DNA of 64,000 nt, taken from positions 992,001 to 1,056,000 of the forward strand of contig NC_090126.1 in the NCBI RefSeq assembly GCF_023973825.1, given 5' to 3'. A program made the position numbers and the translations under genes. Position 1 is the stretch's first letter; the number at the start of each line of letters is the position of its first letter. Shown here piece after piece: positions 1 through 9,214 of the stretch. The notes beneath the pieces are model-generated. The model was not told where the DNA came from. It was given only the letters and a program-made list of their open reading frames with translations, and searched no databases. The DNA comes from Plasmodium brasilianum (Eukaryota > Apicomplexa > Aconoidasida > Haemosporida > Plasmodiidae).

Positions 1-793
1 AGGAAAATACAACCTGTTAAATATGTATGAGCACATATCAAAGAGTATATATGTACATATATTTATTATACTATGGAAAAAAAGGAAGTAGACCAATAAC
101 TATGAACAATGGAATACACATTCTGGTTAAACATAAATATTTTTTTATATTTCACGTTTAAAATAAAAAAAAAATTTACTTCAAAAAAAAAAAAAAAATA
201 AAATAAAATAAAAAAATAAAAAAAAAGGCGTAATTAGCTAGATTCATTTCTCATATACATGACTTGTTCATAAAAAGCTCTATTTTTTTAATGAATTTTT
301 TTTTAACTTTTGGATATGTTGTAATGTTGTTTTAAATATAAATTTTTTCATTCTTGAATGTGTGTAATATTTATAAATGGTTATAAATATGGTGTTTTAG
401 GACACAAGATCATGAAAAAAAAATTGAATTATAAATAATTTATGTTGTTAATTTTATAAAAACAAGTTCTTTAGTATAAGTTATTTGCATTAATAAGTTG
501 TATTTCATTATGAAATAAACTGTTAAAAAGGTTTCTTAAAATAATAAAATTTGTTAATAATATCTCTTGTGCGCCTTTAATATAAAAAAATAAATTAATA
601 AATAATTGAATAAATAAATACATAAATAAAAAATGAATAAATAAATGAATAAAAAATGAATAAAAAATGAATAAAAAATGAATAAATAAATGGATAAATA
701 AAGGCTCCACATATAAATAAAACAGTTAACAGGAATTATACATAAGATGCGATTTTAATTTTAATTTAATCTTAAAAAAAAAAAAAAGATTAA
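1..793. other. AT-rich intergenic DNA with short tandem repeat
   Basis: No gene is supported here. The stretch lies downstream of the minus-strand gene that ends at 794, so its right part is probably that gene's 3' UTR. Poly(A) tracts sit at about 184-227. An A/T tandem repeat at 591-702 is built from units resembling aaaaaatgaat and aaataaat; the hydrophobic reading frame it leaves open on the minus strand (471-710) is a repeat artefact. Confidence 0.7.
591..702. repeat. A-rich tandem repeat (ataaataa / aaaaaatgaat units)
   Basis: Imperfect tandem copies of short A/T/G units, including three to four consecutive aaaaaatgaat copies around 630-690. Located just beyond the 3' end of the MAM33 gene. 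Confidence 0.8.
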
Positions 794-1552
794 CTAGGAC
801 TCAATAAAATTAGAAATGTTCTGCAACCATAACATGTACTCTCTTTGTTCTTTATCAATGCTACATGAATCAATAAAATCACACAATTCTGAATCTACAC
901 CTAAATTAGCTAACCATTCATCAAGTGAAGTTTGTAAAGAGTCATCTAGATCTTCAAATTCTGGTCCATTATAAGCTGATACAGAGTTTTTTCCTTCTTC
1001 ATTTTTATAGTATTTGACGTTTCCTATCATATATCTAAATTTCTCATCATTCTGCAAGGTAGTACAATAAAAAGTAATACCCCCTTGCTTATTTGGTTTT
1101 TCAACTGTTACTGAGAAATCAGTCATTTCTGCTTGAGCTTCATTTTCTCCTTCTGCTTGAAATGGAGACACAAGTTGAAAGTCAATGATAATTTTCATTC
1201 CATCCACAGTTTTGGTCAGCACCATGTTAACATCTCCTTCCTGTTCTTCAAATTTCCATCCTGATGTTTGTAAAAACTTCTTAATATTTTCTGGTGCTTC
1301 ATAGTTCGATTTTTCATGCTGCACCTCTGCTTTCACAACTTCTGACAATTTTTGAGCTTCACTTGAAGCAAATCTTCTTCCATTAAATTTGCTGAAATTT
1401 GTTTGTAACTTTTGACCATAATTTCCACAAGAGGTTACATGGGAAAATTTTCTTTTACTTAAATTTGTAAACTTATTACCTGTATTGTTCAGGTGCCTAC
1501 TTAAAGCCTTGCTTTTACAAAAATTTGCAGTGTTTTTACGTAGGAAATTCAT
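794..1552 (-). CDS. MAM33: Mitochondrial acidic protein MAM33 (p32/gC1qR family)
   Basis: A single-exon gene of 252 residues starting at a true ATG. The first ~65 residues are rich in Lys, Arg, Ser and Asn with almost no acidic residues, as expected of a mitochondrial presequence. The rest is acidic and fits the MAM33/p32 fold: an N-terminal helix (EAPENIKKFLQTSGWKF), a central beta region, and the family's C-terminal signature with GPEFEDLDDSLQTSLDEWL followed by the KEQREYMLWLQNISNF helix. p32 proteins form doughnut-shaped trimers in the mitochondrial matrix and support mitochondrial gene expression and respiration in other eukaryotes; the role in the parasite is inferred. It is divergent from TIM17, another mitochondrial gene, across about 2.1 kb. 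Length is close to the usual 260-280 residues. No break or oddity was seen. Confidence 0.9.
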   Translation of the reverse strand: MNFLRKNTANFCKSKALSRHLNNTGNKFTNLSKRKFSHVTSCGNYGQKLQTNFSKFNGRRFASSEAQKLSEVVKAEVQHEKSNYEAPENIKKFLQTSGWKFEEQEGDVNMVLTKTVDGMKIIIDFQLVSPFQAEGENEAQAEMTDFSVTVEKPNKQGGITFYCTTLQNDEKFRYMIGNVKYYKNEEGKNSVSAYNGPEFEDLDDSLQTSLDEWLANLGVDSELCDFIDSCSIDKEQREYMLWLQNISNFIES

Positions 1553-1749
1553 TTTTTTAAAAAATAAAATTTAATATAATGATATTATTCGTATGTATGT
1601 ATATATATATTAAAATGGCCTTAGTTATAGTTTAAAGAAGGAACAATGTCATTATTCAAAAATAGTGCTTAATTTGGTTAAGCATACAAAATTAATGTTC
1701 ATATTAATTTAAAATAATATGGCAAAAGAAATGCAAATAAATAATACAC

Positions 1750-1830
1750 TCATTTGTTTATTTGTTTGCTTGTTCGTTTGACTGTTCATTTGATTGCTCG
1801 CTTTACTGTTCGCTTGGTTATTCGTTTTTC
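1750..1830. repeat. Imperfect tetranucleotide repeat (TTTG/TTCG)
   Basis: A pyrimidine/G-rich run of degenerate 4-base units (tttg, ttcg, attg, ctcg) unlike the TA microsatellites typical of this window. It lies about 200 bp upstream of the MAM33 start codon. Confidence 0.6.
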
Positions 1831-2961
1831 TTTTTTAAAAATTGTGGGAAATAATGTATTATATATAAATTGAGGTTCTATCAACTGACAATTGCTTTTT
1901 TTCTTAAATAAAAAAAAATGTTATTCACGCGTAAAATTTATGTTGGATAGCAATATTTATATCTATAACATAATTTTATATGCATTTATATTTTCGCAAT
2001 TTAATTAGTATATCGATGATAATTAAAAAAAAGAAAAATATTCCTCATATTTTTATATATGTATAATACGTGCCAAGCACATTTATTTACGTGTACATGT
2101 GTTAGTCCCCACAAAATGTGAATTTTTTGAATAATATATTTAATCTACATTCAAATAAATACTTTCATGAAGTTGTTATTCAAATAAAAAAACAATTAAA
2201 TGAAACTTTGTTTTTGTTCAAATGATTAATTTTATATAACTTGTAGAACATATTTTAGATACCCATAAAGGAATGTACTGTTCATAATGTCATATGCATA
2301 TCCGTACACAAAAGATTCAGTACATTATATGTATATGTATAAAAAGAAGCTGATCAAATTTTGTGCATATATAATAAGGCTTTTCTCAAAGGTACATACA
2401 AATTTATACTCAACAATTTTCATGTGATAATTTGTGTCGTACATATAAAAACACCAACATTAAAAGTGTATTAATTAAAGCAATTTATCCTTTAAAACAT
2501 ATATATATATATATAAATTAGGAATACAATGTAGATTAAGCATAAAAAATAATATAAATGAACGAATAACCTTTTAAATGTAAATTATGAAACAATGTTT
2601 ATTTACATAATATATATTTATTTAAACAGAATTTTTACTTTACAATTTTTCATTATTTTAGCTAGTAAAATTTAGTTTTTAATTGTGAGAACGTTCTCAT
2701 TTAATATTAATTTATGTTAAACGCTATTTGAAGAATAAAAAAATAACATAGCGATAAAATGATAAAATACACAATATAAATGTATACCATGATGTTATTT
2801 ATTTATCGCTTTGTTCTTTAAATGAGTAAATTGTATGATCTTTTATATTAAATGGGAAAAAATTTTTTAATTAAAATTTATACATAGTATATTTTTATCA
2901 GTTTTTCTTTTAAAATGCGTAGAAGATAAATTGTGTAAAAGGCATTTATCATATGTGCTGC

Positions 2962-2963
<2 letters not shown>

Positions 2964-2993
<30 letters not shown>
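2964..2993. repeat. TA dinucleotide microsatellite
   Basis: Uninterrupted (TA)n run in the MAM33-TIM17 intergenic region. Confidence 0.85.
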
Positions 2994-2996
<3 letters not shown>

Positions 2997-3667
2997 TAAA
3001 TTATACATAAAAACACGCGCAAATACATACGCAAGAACATACTCAGAAAATACACATGAAGAAGAAATGATAATTTGGAATCTACAAAATGAAAAGGAAT
3101 ATGCTAGAAATTGTAGAAAAATCTATACTATACATTTTTTTTTTCTTGCATGAACGAAATAATAAAATCTACAAATTTATTAAAGGTTCATTTGGTTTTA
3201 TCTAGGCGAATGAATAATTTAAAAAAAAGAAAAAGGAAAAAGGAAATTGATATTACTCCTATATAATAACATTTTTCTTTATTGTAAACTGTGTTGTAGC
3301 GACACTTTATTTTATTCTATTTTTTTATCTATGTAGAGAAAATTATATCTATAGAGTTTAATTAATTTCTTACTAAAAAATTAGTTATCATTGAAAAGAA
3401 AAAATTAACACCTTAACATAGGAAGAACCGCAGAGAGTGTAAGAGCGTATATGAAAAAATTGTAATAGGGCTAGTTGACAATACATATGCAGTTACACTC
3501 GTACACATGTATATATATTAATACTTGATTAATAAATACACATAACAGTTGTTAAGAGAAGGAATTTTTTTTTTCTTTTGATTATTGGATAATAACCGCA
3601 TACATAGGAAATATAATTTTTACATAAAATCTAGTACATTTGTTTATGTGTTCATATGTTTTAAAAA

Positions 3668-4156
3668 ATGTTACAAGAAAGGGATTTAGCAAGAGAACCA
3701 TGCCCAGATAGAATAATAGAAGACATGGGTGGAGCTTTTGGCATGGGATGTGTAGGAGGATATATATGGCATTTTTTAAAAGGCGCAAGAAATAGTCCAA
3801 AGGGAGATGTGTTAAGTGGTGCTTTATATAGTAGCCGTATGAGGGCACCTATTTTAGGAGGAAACTTTGCCGTCTGGGGAGGTACTTTTAGCTGTTTTGA
3901 TTGTGCCTTTCAGTATTTAAGAAAAAAGGAAGATCACTGGAATGCTATTGGAAGTGGTTTTTTTACTGGGGGAGTTTTAGCCATGAGAGGGGGGTGGAGG
4001 TCTGCTTCAAGGAATGCTATTGTTGGGGGTGTTTTACTGGCTATTATAGAAATAGTTTCTATTGTGTTAACACGCAAAACGACTCCAACACCTAGACAAC
4101 AGTTTCAACAACAGATGGAATTAGAAAAAAAAATGTCTTCGAAAAACAGTAAATAA
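3668..4156 (+). CDS. TIM17: Mitochondrial import inner membrane translocase subunit TIM17
   Basis: A single-exon gene of 162 residues. It is the channel-core subunit of the TIM23 complex, which imports presequence-bearing proteins across the inner mitochondrial membrane. The N-terminus carries the family hallmark REPCPDRIIEDMGGAFGMG, followed by SRMRAPILGGNFAVWGG with the Arg-X-Arg-Ala-Pro signature, then a Cys and the KEDHWNAIGSGFFTGGVLA segment. Four glycine-rich hydrophobic stretches (about residues 18-38, 62-85, 92-110 and 115-137) match the four membrane helices. The C-terminal tail is short, hydrophilic and Gln/Lys-rich. The start is fixed by the conserved N-terminus and by A-rich noncoding DNA before it. 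The two Cys flanking the first helices (residue ~12 and in the FSCFDC segment) correspond to the disulphide pair known in yeast Tim17. Confidence 0.95.
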   Translation: MLQERDLAREPCPDRIIEDMGGAFGMGCVGGYIWHFLKGARNSPKGDVLSGALYSSRMRAPILGGNFAVWGGTFSCFDCAFQYLRKKEDHWNAIGSGFFTGGVLAMRGGWRSASRNAIVGGVLLAIIEIVSIVLTRKTTPTPRQQFQQQMELEKKMSSKNSK

Positions 4157-5250
4157 AATAATTTTCTGTTTATACTTATTTAAACGTTGTTATAATATTT
4201 GTTTTTTTTTTTTTTTTTTTTTTATATTTCTTTTTTTTTTAACTAAGATATGTATACGCCTTTATAAATTTAAATTTGTAGTGCATAAATATATACATAC
4301 ATAAATACATACCTACCTACATATGCCCATATATATATATATATATATATATATACTTATGTACGCATTTCAACCTGCAACTTTTATTTCGTGTGCGTTC
4401 ATATATTACATAATAGTAATACGCACAAATTTTAAATGTAGTAAATTCTTGCATACGTCAGAATTATACATATATAGTTACATATGTATATGTGTGCACA
4501 CACCCCTTTTATTTATTGTGTTTTATTATATTTTTAAAAAAGGTGCATATTTTATTTATTATTTTTGTTTTATTATTAATTGGGATTTATAATTATTTGT
4601 AACATATTGTTGGTACATGCTTATGACATTCTATGTGCATGGATGTTGTGCGTTTTTACCTATTTAATTTTCCTTTTTTTTTTTTTTTTTTGTCTAATTT
4701 AATACACGAATTTTTGAATAACAAATCATGCTTCAATAAAAATATAAGAATAAAAAAATGTAGAAGTATTTCCTGTCTACTATTTTGTAAATGGTTGTAT
4801 TTTGTTCTTTGTTCTATTTTCTTTTTTCATTCTTTTTTTTTTTTTTCCCCTTATTTTTTTGTTAAATTCCCACCTGTGCATGTTAACGTCTGTTAATCAG
4901 CCTTTTATCTTAAAAAAAAAGGATGCCCCTGAATTTTGCGTTTCTACAAGTACTGCAAAATTGTTTTAATATATAATTTAAAAAATGTGAAATCTGTTAA
5001 AAATAAATTTAATAGGTGAATATATTCCTAGTCATATAAAATGAATTTTTTATGTTCATTGAATTATTTTAGATTGGTTGTACATATTGATGGAATATTT
5101 GAAAGAATTAATGGATGAATTTGTGTGCGTATATGAACAAAGATATTAAAATAATTTTGGGAATGTTTCCTTAAATGAAAAGATTGGAATACACATATGT
5201 ACTGTATATACATACACATAAATAAATATATATGTATTTATGTATATATA

Positions 5251-5275
5251 TAGATATAGATAGATAGATAGATAT
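5251..5275. repeat. GATA tetranucleotide microsatellite
   Basis: Several consecutive gata/taga units in intergenic DNA. Confidence 0.8.
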
Positions 5276-5493
5276 TAATATTACAAAACAACGTTTATAG
5301 GGAATAATTTCAAAAAAGTACACAATTATTTTTCATTTGATTAGGATGAAGTTACAGAACTGCCTTATCAAAGAGGTATAAGAATATGTAAGCATTTATA
5401 TATATATATATATATACGTATACCTATACGTATACGTATTTATGTATACAAACGTGGACATATTTATCTACATAAACGTATTTATATATATAA

Positions 5494-5566
5494 CTCCCTG
5501 CACCGAGAAAGTTGCAAAGTGACGCAGAATATTATGAGGCATCAATAGCATAGAACTATGTGCTAT
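5494..5566. other. GC-richer, hairpin-forming intergenic segment (possible structured RNA)
   Basis: By eye roughly half of the bases from 5494 to 5542 are G or C, against about one fifth in the flanks. The segment can close ctgc (near 5498) with gcag (near 5523), and is followed by a clear hairpin at 5546-5565: tagcatag, loop aa, ctatg with one bulged t, then gcta. It sits between two convergent genes. Function and strand are unknown; it could equally be UTR sequence. Confidence 0.25.
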
Positions 5567-5783
5567 ATTTTTTCATGCAATAGCTTAAAATGACCTTTAA
5601 AATGACCTTTAAATCATTAAAACTTTTTCAGTAATTTTTATTCACGTCCACAAATGGTATAATATATCACATAATATAATATATAATATGTCATTTAATA
5701 TATAATATACCATAGAGAGGTATGGAACAGCGTAGTTCTTTCTATATAATTTTTCTTTTTTTCAAAGTAGCTTGCTATCCTGA

Positions 5784-7457
5784 TTAGAAATCAGGACCTC
5801 TAGACAAAACTTCTTTACATGTTGGTCGTAATAAAATGGTATGTTCCATTTGAGAGGTAAATGAATTTTTGATATCACACAAAGGAGGATATGGTTCAAC
5901 GATATTTAAATCTACTAACGTTTTTAAGGCCATAAAATGTCTAGTTTGTCCTAAATCATCTAACCATCTATGACAAAATGGCAATGTATCAAAATTTTCA
6001 TTAATAACTTTTAATAATGTTTTAGCTGAATTTAACCTAATAGGTACAAATTGTTTATCTGGATTTCTCATATAATGAGAACATTCATTATCATGTGTTA
6101 CATATCCTTTTCCAGTTGATGCAAAAGTTTCAATTGCAAACAATTCTCCTTCTTCCATAATTTCACTTTTCTCTTTTTGTCTAACAATAGGTACACATTT
6201 CCCACCATGTATTATATACTTATTTATTGAATGTCCTCTTAAATTAGATATAGCTTTAATAGGATAAACTTTTTGATTTAATTCTATTTCATATGATTCA
6301 ATAGCTTCTTGAATGGACTCACCAATATCACACATTCTCGCATCAATTCCTGCTTCCTTAATACCTACATTTGTTCCATCTTGAGTAGCTTTAATAAGAT
6401 TATCATATTTTTCATTAAAAGCAATAGTAAATGCACAATCAATTATATACCCATTTACATGTACCCCAAAGTCAAGTTTACATACATCATCATATTTTAA
6501 AACAGTATTATCTCCATAATTTGGTGTATAATGTGCTGCACAATGATTTAAAGAACAACCTGTTGGAAATCCCCATCCGCATTTTAATTTGTTAGATAAA
6601 ATTAATTCTCTTGTTTTCTTTTCTGTTTCTTGTACAATATCTATCATTTTTCTTCCTGGTTTAACATAAGACTGTATATATTTTCTTACTTGTCTATGGC
6701 ATTCAGCTGCTTTTCTTAAATCATCATAATAATCAATATTTAATTTTTCCCTTTCCTTTTTTTCTTGTAATGACTTTCCACTTAATACATGTTTATATTC
6801 CAATATTTCACCAACAGGATAATTCTCTCCCTGAAATACTAATTCTATTGGTACTGTTGCTGGGCTAGTTTGCACACTTTTTTCTATTTGCGGCCAATTT
6901 TTCAGTAATCTTATATGGCTATTATTTTGCTCTTGTATAAAGTTTTCTTTTAGTACTGTATTTTTTTTTATTCTTTCTATTTCAAACTCGTCCAAGTCGA
7001 TTCTTTTTTTGTCCCTTTCTTCTTTTTCTATTAGTTCCTCTTCATTCTTTTTTACTTCTTTTTCAACTTCTCCACTTTGAAATTCATTTAATATTATATC
7101 TAGCTTATCTACTTTTTTTTTGTTCTTAATCTTTTTGTTAGGTTTGACCTTACTGCTGCTGTTATTGTTACTATTTTTAATAATGTTGTTTGGACTTTTC
7201 TCATTCTGACTAACATTTTGTAAGTTATCACTTGCTTTTTTTTCCTTTTCAACGTGACTATTCTCTTTCCTTTCGTTTTTCCAATCATTATATTCCTTTT
7301 TTTCGTTCTCCTTTATAACCTGCTTATTTTTATTAGTTTTATTTACATTTTCTATCCCATTATTTTTATCACTTTTATTTTTCCCTTTGTTTTGACTTAT
7401 TGCTTTCACCGCACCTACAACATTTTTGTTTCCTCCTCCTTTACTGTTTCCGTTCAT
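5784..7457 (-). CDS. METAP2: Methionine aminopeptidase 2 (type 2, eukaryotic)
   Basis: A single-exon gene of 557 residues from the first ATG (7457). It removes the initiator Met from nascent proteins with two metal ions. Residues 1-~150 are a low-complexity Lys/Asn/Glu-rich extension with polybasic and polyacidic blocks, like the ribosome-associated extension of human METAP2. The pita-bread catalytic domain fills the rest. All expected residues are visible: His in CAAHYTPNYGDNT (the residue alkylated by fumagillin in the human enzyme), metal-binding Asp in KLDFGVHVNG and in IIDCAFTI, His in NLRGHSI, Glu in LFAIETF and Glu in SQMEHTILL. The type 2 insertion lies between the RGHSI and EMEH-type motifs. 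The protein ends in the typical RGPDF. The 5' end faces the midasin gene across 1.76 kb. Confidence 0.95.
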   Translation of the reverse strand: MNGNSKGGGNKNVVGAVKAISQNKGKNKSDKNNGIENVNKTNKNKQVIKENEKKEYNDWKNERKENSHVEKEKKASDNLQNVSQNEKSPNNIIKNSNNNSSSKVKPNKKIKNKKKVDKLDIILNEFQSGEVEKEVKKNEEELIEKEERDKKRIDLDEFEIERIKKNTVLKENFIQEQNNSHIRLLKNWPQIEKSVQTSPATVPIELVFQGENYPVGEILEYKHVLSGKSLQEKKEREKLNIDYYDDLRKAAECHRQVRKYIQSYVKPGRKMIDIVQETEKKTRELILSNKLKCGWGFPTGCSLNHCAAHYTPNYGDNTVLKYDDVCKLDFGVHVNGYIIDCAFTIAFNEKYDNLIKATQDGTNVGIKEAGIDARMCDIGESIQEAIESYEIELNQKVYPIKAISNLRGHSINKYIIHGGKCVPIVRQKEKSEIMEEGELFAIETFASTGKGYVTHDNECSHYMRNPDKQFVPIRLNSAKTLLKVINENFDTLPFCHRWLDDLGQTRHFMALKTLVDLNIVEPYPPLCDIKNSFTSQMEHTILLRPTCKEVLSRGPDF

Positions 7458-7687
7458 TTTTAAAAACAACTCCACTTAGATTATACATATATATACGTAT
7501 ATATATATTCTGTATACACGTATTTATTACGCTCTCGTGTTTCTGTATTTTTCGCTTTTGTTCCATAAAATATAGTGTCCCTTCTCAGGTATTTTTACTT
7601 TAATTCGCTATTGTTTACACTCCTAATTTTCTTTTTTTAGGAACATAATAATGCATAGGAAAAAAACACTATTTTAAAAGCGTAAAA

Positions 7688-7688
<1 letters not shown>

Positions 7689-7755
<67 letters not shown>
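7689..7755. repeat. Long TA dinucleotide microsatellite
   Basis: About 65 bp of nearly perfect TA repeat interrupted once by tgta. Confidence 0.9.
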
Positions 7756-7758
<3 letters not shown>

Positions 7759-7869
7759 ATGTAAATATATATTTATGCGTAGGTACAACGTATTTTCTTT
7801 TTTTCATTTTGTTAGAAATTTTTTTTTTTTTTCCCGCCCCGCCTTCATTAACATTACAAATATAAGAAA

Positions 7870-7924
7870 ACATACATATGTAAATATATATATACATATG
7901 CAAATATATATATACATATGCATA

Positions 7925-7990
<66 letters not shown>

Positions 7991-8055
7991 CATATACATA
8001 CATATGCATGCATATAGATATATATACATATACATACATAAACATATACATATAT
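7870..8055. repeat. Tandem repeat of catacatatatata / acatatgcaaatata units
   Basis: A minisatellite about 185 bp long: first ~20-bp units ending acatatg, then four to five 14-bp units (catacatatatata), then degenerate copies. It leaves open frames in several registers on both strands, which explains the Tyr/Ile-rich reading frames there. Confidence 0.8.
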
Positions 8056-9214
8056 ATGCAATAACATACGTATTTATCTATATCTATGTTTATACAAATT
8101 TTTTGTCCTTATTATTTTTTTTTTTCATAGTTCGCATATAGCACTTTATATGTTGTACTGATTATACATAAATTTTAACTAAAACGTCACTTTTCTTATG
8201 AAGTTTAACATAAACCTTTTTTCATTTTTTTTTTTTTTTTTATATATGACTTGTTATTTTTCAATTCGTAGCATTAGTACATATTATACGTACGCATTAA
8301 TAATAATGTATTGAAACATTTTATATAATATTTATGAACAGTTATTTGAAAGTTGTAATTGTATTTTTGTTAATTTTCTTCTGTGTTTAGTAAGAAAATT
8401 TTTTAAATTTTGTGTTTCATTTTACTTTTGTTTTTTGTTGTTATAATTAACATTTATGTATAAGCTATATTTTTATAAAAACAATATTATAGTAGAAGCA
8501 TATGCTATTGGAGATGAAAGAAATACATGTACAAATTAAAACAAGAAAAATAAAAAAACAACAAGGTGTTATAGTTTTTGTAGGCTCATACAAACATATG
8601 TATGTTTTATATTTTGTGGCACATTACCAACAGGGGATGGACTTACGCATTATGTAATTAACTCTTTAGCAGCGTGTTATTGATATGTTAGTAACATGAT
8701 AGCAATATGTTAGCAGTTTGTTAACATTTTGTTTTGTAAGCATTTGTTTCATAATATGTTATTATAGGGACTAGATTGAATTATTCTTAAGTGTAATGTT
8801 TATTTGAATATATCCATGTGATCAGCTTAATCGCCTATGCAGAAGTGGTATCAATTTTTATCTCTAGTTGAAAATTTCACCCAGAATCTTAACTTAAGCG
8901 AATAAGTTGATAAATATTTTTATCAGAAAATTAATAAATATATTGTCAGACGAATAATTTATCAAACTTATATATATTATTAAGCCACTAAAATTATTCA
9001 GCTTACAAAAACAACGAATTAGTTAATAAATAATACAGCACTTGTACGTACAACCAAAAATTTTAAAAATGGAAACAAAGTAACACACATCAAGTGTGCT
9101 AACACAGTTATTCATTTTTCAAGATATTCATTATATAAGCTCAATTTATAAAAAATTTATTTTTAAGCATTATATTAGTGTACATTTAACCTATCTTAAA
9201 CCTTTTTTAAAAAA

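Larger units (their letters stand above)
1553..3667. promoter_or_regulatory. Divergent intergenic region between MAM33 and TIM17
   Basis: About 2.1 kb that must carry the promoters and 5' UTRs of two genes transcribed away from each other. It contains an imperfect tetranucleotide stretch (TTTG/TTCG units) at about 1750-1830, TA dinucleotide runs near 2500 and 2964-2993, and a few moderately GC-richer patches near 3420-3510. No recognisable gene; the reading frame at 2953-3153 begins in the TA repeat and is not credible. Confidence 0.6.
4157..5783. other. Convergent 3' intergenic region (TIM17 / METAP2)
   Basis: About 1.6 kb holding the 3' UTRs of two convergent genes. Contains poly(T) at 4202-4223, a TA run at about 4329-4354, a GATA tetranucleotide microsatellite at 5251-5275 and tacgtata repeats at 5400-5440. 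Open frames at 4323-4592 and 4633-4896 are low-complexity Phe/Tyr/Ile-rich and not credible genes. A locally GC-rich segment around 5494-5566 is listed separately. Confidence 0.6.
7458..9214. promoter_or_regulatory. Divergent intergenic region between METAP2 and midasin
   Basis: About 1.76 kb that must hold both promoters. The METAP2-proximal half is dominated by TA and catatata-type tandem repeats (7689-8060). The midasin-proximal half (8500-9200) is less repetitive and slightly GC-richer around 8600-8720, where gttagcag/gttagtaac-like words recur. No credible gene. Confidence 0.6.

Noticed and set aside
471..710. Open frame of 79 codons on the minus strand
   Set aside because: It is produced by a simple A/T tandem repeat and reads as Phe/Ile/Leu/His only.
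4633..4896. Plus-strand frame of 87 codons downstream of TIM17
   Set aside because: Phe-rich product of T-runs in 3' UTR DNA; an intact start and stop are not enough in this composition.
7700..8067. Several overlapping open frames on both strands, and a regularly spaced repeat that could suggest a CRISPR-like array
   Set aside because: The sequence is TA and catatata minisatellite; there are no unique spacers, and the organism is a eukaryote.
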